From NCBI RefSeq assembly GCF_013402915.1, contig NC_050721.1, forward strand, positions 310,001 to 374,000: a stretch of 64,000 bases of DNA, read 5' to 3'. Positions 52,395 through 61,056 of this stretch are shown piece by piece. The notes under the pieces are model-generated. The model searched no databases and had not been told where the DNA came from. It saw nothing but the letters and a program-made list of their open reading frames with translations. Numbering within the stretch: position 1 is the stretch's first letter; every line of letters starts with the position of its first letter. The position numbers and the translations under genes were made by a program. Source of the stretch: Zygotorulaspora mrakii. Its lineage: Eukaryota; Ascomycota; Saccharomycetes; Saccharomycetales; Saccharomycetaceae.

Positions 52395-52704
52395 GCTTAT
52401 TTGATCTGGTCCTATGACATTTTGGTGCTCCTGTTTTTACCTCTTTGTCTCGTTAATTAACATTTTTCTAAATTATTAATATTTTGTACACTAGTTTAAA
52501 TTTTAATTGTAAATGCAAATTGTATCCTTCCATAAAATCGCACGAAACTATTGCTTTGAATTTTGAATCAGTTTCTTCAAAGAATTGTTTTATCAGCTTA
52601 CTCATTGCAAACAATTGCCTTTAACTGGATGTTGGTTAAGTTAAAATTCTTATGTTTAAACACATTATACAAAAATAATTAGTTTTTCAAATTTTCAAAT
52701 TCGC
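52395..52704. other. Tail-to-tail intergenic between REB1 and RPS11
   Basis: 310 bp, AT-rich, with no gene. Confidence 0.6.
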
Positions 52705-53503
52705 TTAGAATTTGGAGAATTGCTTGTTAGACTTAGCAGCAGAAGAAACTTTTACGACGTTGAATCTAACAGTCTTGGAGATTGGTCTACATTGACCGAC
52801 AGTGACGATGTCACCAACTTCAACACGGAAAGCTGGAGAAACGTGAACTGGGACGTTCTTGTGTCTCTTTTCGTATCTGTTGTACTTTGGAACATAATGT
52901 AAGTAATCTCTTCTGATGACGATGGTACGGTGCATCTTGGTGGAAACAACGACACCAGTCAAAATCTTACCACGGATAGAGACCAAACCAGTGAATGGAC
53001 ACTTCTTGTCAATGTAAGAGCCTTCAATAGCGGTCTTAGGAGTCTTGAAGCCCAAACCAGCGTTCTTATACCATCTCTTAGTTCTTCTAGAGGTCTTTAA
53101 CTTTGGGTTGTTAAAGATGTGAGGTTGCTAAACGAAAAAAGTTAGTAAAAAGTTCATCGAGCACTTTGACATGTAAAAGACCATTCGGAAACCACCTGGC
53201 GTGTGAGACCGCTATTAGCTTCTGACTAACTCGTCATTGCACTTCAAATGTAGAAGGAAGTAACGCGACCACACATCTAATTAGTGTTGCTTCCTGGCGA
53301 GCATGGGATTTTCACAATAACAATATTCATCATCTTGGCTGCTGCTATCTTGACTGTTTGCTCTGTCTATTGCGACTTCTTTTACGGTTCGGGTTTTATG
53401 GTCTGGCTACTTATCAAAGCATGTACCTATTTATGGCGATTGGAATCAAATTGCATACCTTTTGGAAAGCTCTTTCAGATTGAACGGTCAATTCAGTAGA
53501 CAT
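52705..53503 (-). CDS. RPS11: 40S ribosomal protein uS17 (Rps11), two exons
   Basis: Rps11 is a small-subunit ribosomal protein binding 18S rRNA. Exon 1 (53459-53503) encodes [15 protein letters not shown]; exon 2 (52705-53127) continues [17 protein letters not shown] and ends KQFSKF. Joined length is 468 nt, 155 residues, one less than in S. cerevisiae, where the intron is at the same codon boundary. An ATG-initiated reading of exon 2 alone would miss the true N-terminus. Codon bias is extreme, as for ribosomal protein genes. A single gene corresponds to both RPS11A (YDR025W) and RPS11B (YBR048W). Confidence 0.97.
53128..53458 (-). other. Spliceosomal intron of RPS11 (331 nt)
   Basis: The 5' splice site is GTATGC (53458-53453), a minor variant of GTATGT. 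The branch point is a perfect TACTAAC (plus-strand 53141-53147), followed by a T-rich stretch and the 3' site TTTAG at 53128. Branch-to-3'-site distance is short (about 12 nt). I see no snoRNA boxes inside the intron. Confidence 0.95.
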
Positions 53504-53959
53504 CTTTACGGTTTCTTAGTATCTCTCTCAATATCAATAGGACGAAACCTGTATTATCAATACACAGTACCTATATCTATCGAAATAAACCACATCTGTA
53601 TTCCTTGAAAAGTTTGAGAATACTGGCCGTTGCCCTCCTTCCTGCCTTACCTCACGAGCCTTGAGCATAATAGCACATTCCAGGCTGGACTGAGCCCGAG
53701 GATTCCAGCCTAGTCTCAACGCTCGGCAGCCGTTAACCGCTTCCAGGAAGATCGCCTCGGGCTCGTAGTCCTCCTTCTGGACTCTGCCCAGCCCAGGCCT
53801 TCCTTCCCAGCAAGATCGACTGTCCAAGAGGATTCTACAGGAGCGCTCGGCACACGCCAAAAACACACTTTCGCCTTCACTTTCCGCCTTCGCGCAAAGC
53901 TGGATGACGCAACTTTTCTTAAGTCAAAATCGGAAATATATATTTTCTTATTTTTGGTG

Positions 53960-53968
53960 TTAGGGTTT
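53960..53968 (+). promoter_or_regulatory. Tbf1-type site (TTAGGGTTT) of RPS11
   Basis: TTAGGGTTT is the reverse complement of AAACCCTAA, matching the Tbf1 core ARCCCTA. Tbf1 drives ribosomal protein genes in many yeasts outside the Saccharomyces group. It lies about 460 bp before the RPS11 ATG. Confidence 0.5.
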
Positions 53969-53981
53969 ACTTTTTATATAT

Positions 53982-53992
53982 GGTGTATGGCT
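53982..53992 (-). promoter_or_regulatory. Rap1-like site of RPS11
   Basis: The minus strand reads AGCCATACACC, sharing the CCATACA core of Rap1 sites (ACACCCATACATT) but not the full consensus. It is 14 bp beyond the Tbf1-type site, on the side away from the gene. Confidence 0.4.
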
Positions 53993-54313
53993 CTTTTATA
54001 ACTGAGAGCAGTCCCACGATGGGGATGGTTACCCTCCACGTCACAAAAAGAGAAAAGATAGCTATTCTATTTCCTAATTTATCGTATTAACATACAGATG
54101 GAGCTGGGTATTGCGACGCTATAAGTGACATGGAAGGTACAGTAGTGAGTAAATCACACACATGTGTACTTTGGGGCTACTTTCTGTTGTATTAATCTGT
54201 GGCAATGGTGGAACACAGACCTTGCGTAGTTTATAACCCATACGGTTCAACTGTGGTATCTTGATTTTATTTAATATACATAAACTTTTAAAGAAAAAAA
54301 GGTTTCATACTCG

Positions 54314-54853
54314 TTATTTATTCATTGCTTTTTGCGTTTGAAAACTATCAAATACTTCCTTCGCCTGCAGCATTGCGTCAAAGATGAAGGTATGACCACC
54401 ATTAAACATCAGGGTCTTTTTGACTCCGCGAGCAAAATCCAGATACCTTTGAATGACAATTTGGTCACTTAGAGTTTTACATTCCACAGATTGCATTGGA
54501 GACACAGTTGAGGACTCTCTCAATTCCGAATGTTTTGGTATTATTTGTAATTCGATGAATTTTTCTACTTGAAATACCAGCTCATCTGGATCGTTTTCAA
54601 AATCTGTATAGCTCTTATTCAACTGTTTTGCCAAAAACTCTGTTGAAAACAGTCTCAGTTCATCGTAAAACTTCTCAATATAATTCGAGTTTTCTGGTAA
54701 TTGCTTATATTCGTGTCTTGGAATATTGGTGGCAATAGAGTGTGAAGCACTGTTATTAAAGTGAGATGTCGGAGGGATCAGCACACGATGCGATGCCGCC
54801 CTTGATAATGTAATCCTGGCAGTAGAAAAAGAGCGTGCTAGGCAGCTTGACAT
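54314..54853 (-). CDS. FMP23: Mitochondrial protein, FMP23-like
   Basis: 179 residues from the first ATG (the frame extends upstream only to a TTG). The N-terminus MSSCLARSFSTARITLSRAASHR is rich in Ser and Arg and free of acidic residues, a clear mitochondrial presequence. The remainder is helical with FYDELRLFSTEFLAKQL, and shows no catalytic motif. The symbol rests on position between RPS11 (YBR048W) and ZTA1 (YBR046C), where S. cerevisiae has FMP23 (YBR047W, 175 residues, a mitochondrial protein linked to iron/copper balance), and on similar size. I cannot confirm it from sequence alone. Confidence 0.7.
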   Translation of the reverse strand: MSSCLARSFSTARITLSRAASHRVLIPPTSHFNNSASHSIATNIPRHEYKQLPENSNYIEKFYDELRLFSTEFLAKQLNKSYTDFENDPDELVFQVEKFIELQIIPKHSELRESSTVSPMQSVECKTLSDQIVIQRYLDFARGVKKTLMFNGGHTFIFDAMLQAKEVFDSFQTQKAMNK

Positions 54854-55491
54854 GTTTACCGATTTATTGTTGATCTTCAACCTGTTGAGACTGGCGATTC
54901 ACGGCAGTAGCGGTGGGTTCGTATTATATATCGAATAGTGAGTTTCTGACATACTGACGTTTTCGACTTTGCACCTTTTTTTTGCAGTGCGCGAAGAGGT
55001 TATAACACGGCAAAAAATGCAAAATAAGAAAGAAGATCAGTATTTATTGTACATGGCCACTTTACCTCTGAGTATTCCAAGTAAATCTTGATATGGTGGT
55101 AACACATTTTTCCTGTAACTAAAAATGAGCCTTCAGCTTGTGGGCCGAGAGGGTGCAGATACATCTTTTGTTAGTTGGTTAGCGGACACGAGGAATAGAG
55201 TGACACTCTACAAGCTGGCCCAGATAGCCACCCCCGAAATACGCCAGTTCTAAAATAAATATGCCTATGTAATTTGGTGAACAGTACAAATGAGATCTCT
55301 AATTATCCTGTTAGCGTTGATCATTTCCGAAAGCAGGTTCTTATCGATATCCGCCAAGATGTGGATTACAAATTAGATGTAACCCGAAAAATAAACTGGT
55401 TTGGGAATCTAGATAAGGAGGATAAAAGAACATACCTTTTGGAATGGTGGTATTGCGCAACACATTAAAAATCAAATTGCCAAGAATAAAC
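54854..55491. other. Divergent promoter of FMP23-like and ZTA1
   Basis: About 640 bp. A TTG-started frame at 55274-55468 overlaps the ZTA1 leader and is not called. No exact Yap1 element (TTACTAA) is present, although ZTA1 is stress-linked in S. cerevisiae. Confidence 0.45.
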
Positions 55492-56502
55492 ATGTCGTCT
55501 AGCATTATTAGTGTTCCAACCACCCAAAAAGTTGTTCTGATCGATGGTATCGGTGGTTTAGACAATATCAAATACGTAGATTTTCCGGTACCAAAGATTG
55601 GTGGAAACGAAATTCTTATAAAGAATAGATACGTTGGTATCAATTTTATCGAATCATATTTCAGAAAGGGTATTTATCCTTGTGAGCTGCCTTACGTTTT
55701 GGGAAGGGAAGCTACAGGATCTGTTGTAGCAAAAGGGGATAACGTTACCAAGTTCGAGATCGGTGATAAGGTTGCGTACTTTTCAGGCTCAACATTCGCT
55801 CAGTACACGAAAGTCTTGGACTCTGGCGTGATTCTGAAATTGCCAAAGGAAGTGTCCGATGACAAAATGAAAATTGTAAGTGCTGCTCTTTTGCAGGGCT
55901 TTACGGCTCTAACACTTAGTGAAGATGCTTATAAAGTCCAAAAGGGCGACACAATTCTTGTCTATGCTGCTGCCGGTGGTGTTGGTTTGATACTTCTTCA
56001 ATTGTTGAAGAGAAAGGGTGCACATTCAATAGCTGTTGTCTCCACTGATGAGAAAGCTGCTTTAGCTCGTAAAAACGGTGCAGAGTTCACTGTTAACTCT
56101 TCAAAGGAAGATATCGAAACAGCAGTGAGAAAAATCACCAATGGAGAAGGTGTTGAGGCTGCGTTCGATTCTATTGGCAGAGACACTTTTGATACTACAT
56201 TGGCTTTACTTAAGAGAAAAGGTACTTTTGTTTCGTATGGTAACGCTTCCGGTGTAGTTCCTCCATTATCGATTACTCGTTTAACCCCTAAAAACATCAA
56301 GCTTGTGAGACCTCAAGTTTTTGGTTATATAAGTGACGCCAAGGACTTAAAACATTATTCAGATGAGTTTTTCAAGCTGATCGACTCTGGTGAGTTGAAC
56401 ATCTTGATCCACAAAGTATATTCTCTTCAAGACTATAAAGAAGCTACAAAGGAATTGGAAGGTAGGAAAACCGTTGGAAAATTATTGTTAGAGATATCTT
56501 AA
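55492..56502 (+). CDS. ZTA1: NADPH quinone oxidoreductase (zeta-crystallin) Zta1
   Basis: A zinc-free medium-chain dehydrogenase that reduces quinones with NADPH and binds AU-rich RNA in yeast. From ATG 55492 (context aacATGtc) it has 336 residues, as in S. cerevisiae (334). GROES-like fold: NRYVGINFIESYFRKGIYP and PYVLGREATGSVVAKG; nucleotide-binding AAAGGVGLILLQLLKRKGA near 160-178; end RKTVGKLLLEI. An in-frame upstream ATG at 55444 would add 16 residues, MVVLRNTLKIKLPRIN, basic and without acids, possibly a mitochondrial signal. Both starts are plausible; the shorter one is given because of family length and context. Confidence 0.92.
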   Translation: MSSSIISVPTTQKVVLIDGIGGLDNIKYVDFPVPKIGGNEILIKNRYVGINFIESYFRKGIYPCELPYVLGREATGSVVAKGDNVTKFEIGDKVAYFSGSTFAQYTKVLDSGVILKLPKEVSDDKMKIVSAALLQGFTALTLSEDAYKVQKGDTILVYAAAGGVGLILLQLLKRKGAHSIAVVSTDEKAALARKNGAEFTVNSSKEDIETAVRKITNGEGVEAAFDSIGRDTFDTTLALLKRKGTFVSYGNASGVVPPLSITRLTPKNIKLVRPQVFGYISDAKDLKHYSDEFFKLIDSGELNILIHKVYSLQDYKEATKELEGRKTVGKLLLEIS

Positions 56503-56721
56503 GTAGGCTCTTTAAAAAAGTCTTTTCTTTTTTTGCTTTATGATCTTTTTTTGTGACGCTAAAAGCCAATCGGCGCGTCAAACCATTCATGTCAGTAAAT
56601 AAATAGCTAATTAGTGACAGTTTCTTGTGTAGAGTATTAAAGCATCAGAGACTCCCGGAAGGTGAAGTCTCCAAACTTTCATTAAAAGTATCAACGAATT
56701 TGGTCAAACGAGTTTGACATT

Positions 56722-58518
56722 ATGAGCACTCCAATATATGCTAATAAAACTTTGCCGGTGTCTCCCTCTTTTCCAACTGGGACGACAAGTAAAAGATTAA
56801 ACTTCAAGATATGGTTTCACCAAACACTATTTAGAGAAGAATACGATGATCATTTCAAAAATGACGAAATTATCTCTCTTGATGAGATGGATGATTTGAG
56901 TTTGGTACCATCATTCAAAAAATCCCCTTCGTGTTCCACCCCATCTTCAAATATATCGTCTGCTTCAAATATTGCAAAAAACCAAGTCACTGAAGACAAG
57001 AGTAGTCAATTTAAAAGACACAGATTAAAGAATTTGAGAAAGCGTTTGAAGGTCAAAATTCACCATTTCAGGCACAGACCTGTTGAAAAGAGTGTAGAGC
57101 TTTTAAAGGTTAACGAAACATGTAAAGCGTCAACCGTAGAAGAAACAGTTGAATGGTTTAATTTGTTTACTGACATATCTAATAACTTCGAAACTTTATT
57201 TAAAGACAATTTGAAAAGAGAGTTCGATGTTGATGAGAGTCTAGATGAACTCAGAAATATCAACTTACCATACGGAAACGAAAATGAAATTATTCAAAAG
57301 CTAGGATTAACTGATAAATCAAGCAAAAATCACGAAGTCGTGAGACCTGATTCTCAAGATGATGCGCAAGATACCGTGATAAAGCACTCTCTTGACAGAG
57401 CCTTAGGGAGTATTAAGAGGAACTCCAGTGATGAAATGTTTGAAGGCACGATTCGGAAGCGCCAATGTCCAAAAATGGCCAAGGAAGAGGAAGGGTTTTC
57501 TGTCGATAACGGGAACCCCCCCTCTTTGGCATCAGGTTTTACTATCAGTGACTTGGATTCTGTTGCGAAAGCCCCGCCTCTGTACCTTACTGGACTAGCA
57601 AATTCCGGTGGATTTAAGAAAGATGGAGCTCTGAGCGAGACAGTCGATAGTCTGAAGATAATTAATACAGGAGCCAAAGGCTCTAAAGATGAGTATTCCT
57701 CCGTCAGCACTATATATAGAAAATCAACTTCGTCGGATTCTACAGCATCTGCAAATTTGGTCAAGGTATTCACTATTCCAACATTTAGGTCCAAGAATGG
57801 ATCAGTAAATATAACTTCAATGGTCAAAGAGATTGAAAGCAAAAAACTTGATGATAGGCAGCTGGTCAGATTGGCAAGAACTGGGTTGGTAAGCCGTGAG
57901 ACACTTTCATTCAAAGATAAGAGGTTTTATGATGATGATGATTACGATGATGTGTCAGTAAACTCACATGAACATCAGAGTAGCAATGTAACGGATAGCG
58001 GCCCAGAAGATGAAAAGAGTGAAATTCATGAAACAACTGAAGCTCGTGTTACATTTAATCAATATTCGAGTTTGGTGGTGTATAAACCTTCTAAAAATTG
58101 TCAATCAACAAAAAACACTGTTAAGTTTATGTCTGAGCAGGTTGCTGATAGTCCACAGAATCTGAAAATTCAACAAGCCATTCCAGAACCACCACAAAAA
58201 CAGGAGGCTAAATCAATTTTGAAAATACGGCCAAATTCGAAGGAACAAGAGGAAAATAAAAGAGCTACCAGCTGTGATAAAGTTGACGTAAGTGCATTCT
58301 TGGATTATTTTGAAAAGTTTGAAAGTAAAAGGCAATCGGAAGGCTCAAATTTGGGTAGATTTAGGGATAGGCAGTTGACTCATTATTATTCTGAGCTTTT
58401 TTTCCCTGAGCTTTTACAAAACTGGAAAAAAAGTGAACATGTTGACACTGACTATACAAAAAGTAAGAAAGCCACTGAGTTGAATATCGGCAGAAAAATT
58501 ATTGTGACGCCAGAGTAG
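56722..58518 (+). CDS. GIP1: PP1-binding protein, Gip1-like
   Basis: 598 residues, mostly disordered and Ser-rich. A canonical PP1-docking motif RVTF lies at 442-445, followed about 50 residues later by KSILKIRP. The C-terminal FLDYFEKFESKRQ and LTHYYSELFFPELLQNW look folded and are probably the conserved part. A basic block RHRLKNLRKRLKVKIHHFRHRP occurs near 95-115. The symbol rests on the position between ZTA1 (YBR046C) and the TCM62/SES1 area, where S. cerevisiae has GIP1 (YBR045C, 573 residues), the meiosis-specific Glc7 targeting subunit needed for septin assembly and spore wall formation. Confidence 0.75.
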   Translation: MSTPIYANKTLPVSPSFPTGTTSKRLNFKIWFHQTLFREEYDDHFKNDEIISLDEMDDLSLVPSFKKSPSCSTPSSNISSASNIAKNQVTEDKSSQFKRHRLKNLRKRLKVKIHHFRHRPVEKSVELLKVNETCKASTVEETVEWFNLFTDISNNFETLFKDNLKREFDVDESLDELRNINLPYGNENEIIQKLGLTDKSSKNHEVVRPDSQDDAQDTVIKHSLDRALGSIKRNSSDEMFEGTIRKRQCPKMAKEEEGFSVDNGNPPSLASGFTISDLDSVAKAPPLYLTGLANSGGFKKDGALSETVDSLKIINTGAKGSKDEYSSVSTIYRKSTSSDSTASANLVKVFTIPTFRSKNGSVNITSMVKEIESKKLDDRQLVRLARTGLVSRETLSFKDKRFYDDDDYDDVSVNSHEHQSSNVTDSGPEDEKSEIHETTEARVTFNQYSSLVVYKPSKNCQSTKNTVKFMSEQVADSPQNLKIQQAIPEPPQKQEAKSILKIRPNSKEQEENKRATSCDKVDVSAFLDYFEKFESKRQSEGSNLGRFRDRQLTHYYSELFFPELLQNWKKSEHVDTDYTKSKKATELNIGRKIIVTPE

Positions 58519-58665
58519 AGAGTAACTCTCCAATTTTTTTTTTATTTCGTAATAAATATATAAAGTATCCTCTGATGGATGAATTAACGTTTTGTTTGTT
58601 GATTGGATTTCTCTTCGTTAATAATATTATATAGAGCTAAAATGAAACTTATACAGGATAGAAAT

Positions 58666-60048
58666 CTATTTCTTCTTCTCCTTGTTGGAAGTGGAATTTT
58701 TTGGTAGTTCTTTAACGAATGGCAAAAATTCTGGTTCACCAGGAATATATTTTCTCAATACTTCTGGGACAACAATACCGTCTTCAGTTTGATAATTCTC
58801 TAAAACACAACACAATGCTCTTTGTGTTGCACTTAAAGTGGAGTTCAAACAATGAACGTACTTCTTTTCTCTGTCGCCCATTTTTTTTATACCACATCTG
58901 ATTTCCAAGTTTCTTGATTGATAATCGGTACAATTTGAACAAGAGACTAGTTCTTTATATTCGTTTTGGTAAGGGAACCAAGCTTCTAGATCGTATTTCT
59001 TTGCAGCAGCATTATTTAGCTCACCAGAAACGATACCCACTACGCGGTATGGAAGTTTCAAACTTTGATAAAACTCTTCGGCAGTACCAATCATTCTGTC
59101 GAACTCTTCCCACGATTTTTCGGGCTCCGTCAAACAAAATTGTTCAATTTTTTCGAATGCATGTACTCTAAAGACACCCCAAGCATCCTTACCATGAGCA
59201 CCAGCTTCTCTGCGGAAACAAGAAGAATAACCGGCATAACGAACCGGCAACTGTTCTTGAGGTTTTTCAAACCATTCCCCGCTGTGATAAGCGGAAATAG
59301 GTTGTTCAGAAGTTGCAATTAAATACTTCTCATCGTCCCCATCGACAACTTTGTACAACTCCTCATCGAATTCCGACAATTGTGCAGTTCTGGCCATAAC
59401 TTCTTTATTCATCATCACTGGTGCTTGTAATGGAATGTAGCCTCTAGCAGCTAAAAATGACAAACCGTAGCTAATCAAAGCCTGGTTCAAGAAGACACCG
59501 TAGTTTCTGAAGAAGTACCCTCTGTGGCCCGAGATTTTGACACCACGTTCTGGATCATAGCCATCCAATCTCAACAAGACCTCGTGGTGAGACAACTTGG
59601 CAGGTTGGCCGGTTGCTGATGCATTACTACCAACTTCTTTTAAGTCTTCGGGTTTCCAGACACGGACTAACTCGTTGTTGTCTTCGTCATTCGAGACAAC
59701 CACACTTGGATGAACAATGTTGCCCACTTGATAGACCTTCTTCTTCAAAGCAGCATCCTCCTGTTGCTCTCTGTCAGTCAGTTGTTTCTTCTCCTGTGAC
59801 AACCTCTCCTTCTCAGCCAACAACTCACTAGCGTCCTCCTTGCTCTTGAATTTCAATCCAATATCCTTTTGCAACTTATTCAACTTTTTGTTCAACTCGT
59901 CCAATTCAAATCTCGTCTTGACCCAGCCCTTGTAGTTTTCGACAATTTCGTCAACAATCTCAACACTAGCACCTCTAGCTCTTTGAGATTTTCTGATAAG
60001 CTCGGGATCACCGCCCTTTTCCTCAATAAATAGATTGATATCTAGCAT
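58666..60048 (-). CDS. SES1: Cytosolic seryl-tRNA synthetase Ses1
   Basis: Class II synthetase charging tRNA-Ser. From the only ATG (60048) it gives 460 residues beginning MLDINLFIEEKGGDPELIRKSQ, almost identical in length to S. cerevisiae (462). An N-terminal antiparallel coiled coil for the tRNA long arm spans about 30-105. Motif 2 is seen as CFRREAGAHGKDAWGVFRVHAFEKIEQ, and motif 3 as NSTLSATQRALCCVLEN. A Lys-rich tail follows. The frame stays open upstream for 45 codons without an ATG (to 60183); see findings. Strong codon bias. Confidence 0.97.
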   Translation of the reverse strand: MLDINLFIEEKGGDPELIRKSQRARGASVEIVDEIVENYKGWVKTRFELDELNKKLNKLQKDIGLKFKSKEDASELLAEKERLSQEKKQLTDREQQEDAALKKKVYQVGNIVHPSVVVSNDEDNNELVRVWKPEDLKEVGSNASATGQPAKLSHHEVLLRLDGYDPERGVKISGHRGYFFRNYGVFLNQALISYGLSFLAARGYIPLQAPVMMNKEVMARTAQLSEFDEELYKVVDGDDEKYLIATSEQPISAYHSGEWFEKPQEQLPVRYAGYSSCFRREAGAHGKDAWGVFRVHAFEKIEQFCLTEPEKSWEEFDRMIGTAEEFYQSLKLPYRVVGIVSGELNNAAAKKYDLEAWFPYQNEYKELVSCSNCTDYQSRNLEIRCGIKKMGDREKKYVHCLNSTLSATQRALCCVLENYQTEDGIVVPEVLRKYIPGEPEFLPFVKELPKNSTSNKEKKK

Positions 60049-60362
60049 ATTATAAGTTTCGACAGGCACTTTATGCTTACACAGTGGTCTCCGCAAGAGA
60101 CCTCTACTTCGAGAGAAGTGTTTACACGCTAACACACGTCGCTTGTACTCTTCACTAGCATCAATTCCCCTCCAGTACCGTATTCACTCGACTCCTGTCC
60201 TATTCCATTCCATTGCAATCCTGCTGCTCATTCCAACCCATTCGAGACCAATCCGCTCTGGGGGGACCATGGCGAACAACGAGAAAAAATTTTATCCGGA
60301 AATTTGTCACTCTCTATTTTCAACATTACCCTTTTTCATTGCAATGTCTATAACCTGAAACA
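60049..60362. other. SES1 leader and spacer before tRNA-Val
   Basis: About 314 bp. The first 135 bp are open in frame with SES1 but contain no ATG. The remainder leads into the tRNA-Val gene. No separate gene seen. Confidence 0.5.
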
Positions 60363-60436
60363 GGTCCAATGGTCCAGTGGTTCACGACGTCGCCTTTACA
60401 CGGCGAAGATCCCGAGTTCGAACCTCGGTTGGATCA
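60363..60436 (+). tRNA. tRNA-Val (UAC)
   Basis: 74-nt intronless gene with acceptor stem GGTCCAA/TTGGATC plus discriminator A. The anticodon TAC sits in loop TTTACAC, and the B box is GGTCCAG...GTTCGAACC. It matches the S. cerevisiae tRNA-Val(UAC) almost base for base. T-rich terminator ttttattttttgg follows at about 60444-60455. Confidence 0.96.
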
Positions 60437-60527
60437 TTTCAGGTTTTATTTTTTGGTTTGTTGTTCGTGTATCAGTGTGAGAAACCACGTAGCGTGGCTG
60501 GAGATATACTTGTGTACCATTATTAGA

Positions 60528-60559
60528 CCCTATCTCATCAGTTCCCTATCTCATCAGTT
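60528..60559 (+). repeat. Perfect 16-bp tandem duplication
   Basis: The unit ccctatctcatcagtt occurs twice head to tail (60528-60543, 60544-60559), in the ATG31 leader about 50-80 bp before its ATG. Confidence 0.9.
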
Positions 60560-60607
60560 CCCTTTCTCCCATTTGCTCTCCTTCTCCTTTACAAGTCACT
60601 GAAAACC

Positions 60608-61051
60608 ATGGAACCGTTAGACCTCACGGTATATGACAAAAATATTAGGTATACTCTAAGTCATGGAGATCAATCCAGCACTCATCAGACACCTGACGAT
60701 GGTCTGAATGCTATGTTTCCGACAAATATCAAATATATCTTCGAGGAAGATGCGGATAATGTAGAGCTGGCTGTTGCTGACGAGACCATTGAGAACGTTA
60801 TCATTATATATTTGGGGGAGTCGGGGGCGTTGGAAGACGTGGAGGTGATAAGTGATCGCTACGAGCTACTGGGTTTCAGAAAAAGAACGTTAGGAACGAA
60901 TAACGAAGCAGAGACCTATGATATAGAATTGGATGTCCTTTCTGAATTTAGCGACTTATCAACGATTGCTAGCGAGCTTTCGCTCAACGACTTGATAAAA
61001 CTCTACACGACGCAAAATGAACAATTGCAAGCTATATCGAACTCTATATAG
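60608..61051 (+). CDS. ATG31: Autophagy protein Atg31
   Basis: Atg31 forms the stable Atg17-Atg29-Atg31 scaffold that nucleates the phagophore assembly site. The 147-residue protein is shorter than in S. cerevisiae (196) but keeps the N-terminal TVYDKNIRYTL, AMFPTNIKYIFE, ENVIIIYLGESGALEDVEVISDRYELLG, and the C-terminal LSLNDLIKLYTTQNEQLQ. What is missing is the acidic/serine-rich central linker. The ATG is in context aaccATGg. Its stop lies 5 bp from the FAL1 stop. Confidence 0.93.
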   Translation: MEPLDLTVYDKNIRYTLSHGDQSSTHQTPDDGLNAMFPTNIKYIFEEDADNVELAVADETIENVIIIYLGESGALEDVEVISDRYELLGFRKRTLGTNNEAETYDIELDVLSEFSDLSTIASELSLNDLIKLYTTQNEQLQAISNSI

Positions 61052-61056
61052 AAATT

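Larger units (their letters stand above)
53504..54313. other. RPS11 promoter region with GC-rich block
   Basis: 810 bp between the RPS11 ATG and the FMP23-like stop. Bases about 53630-53860 are clearly GC-rich, with an open frame (53534-53866, minus) that has no ATG start and no recognisable product. The distal part (53930-54000) is AT-rich and carries the Tbf1-type and Rap1-like motifs listed separately. A TTACCCT Reb1-like variant is at 54029-54035. Confidence 0.5.

Noticed and set aside
53534..53866. 110-codon minus-strand frame upstream of RPS11
   Set aside because: It begins with GTG rather than ATG and overlaps the RPS11 promoter and leader.
55324..55332. CCGAAA core as centromere element CDEIII
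   Set aside because: The flanking TGTTTATG half and a nearby CDEI are missing; it lies in an ordinary divergent promoter.
55274..55468. 64-codon frame before ZTA1
   Set aside because: Its first codon is TTG, there is no ATG, and it overlaps the ZTA1 upstream start in another frame.
60049..60135. Annotating SES1 from the upstream GTG as its main start
   Set aside because: GTG is a poor initiator in yeast and the ATG at 60048 gives the conserved N-terminus; kept only as a finding.
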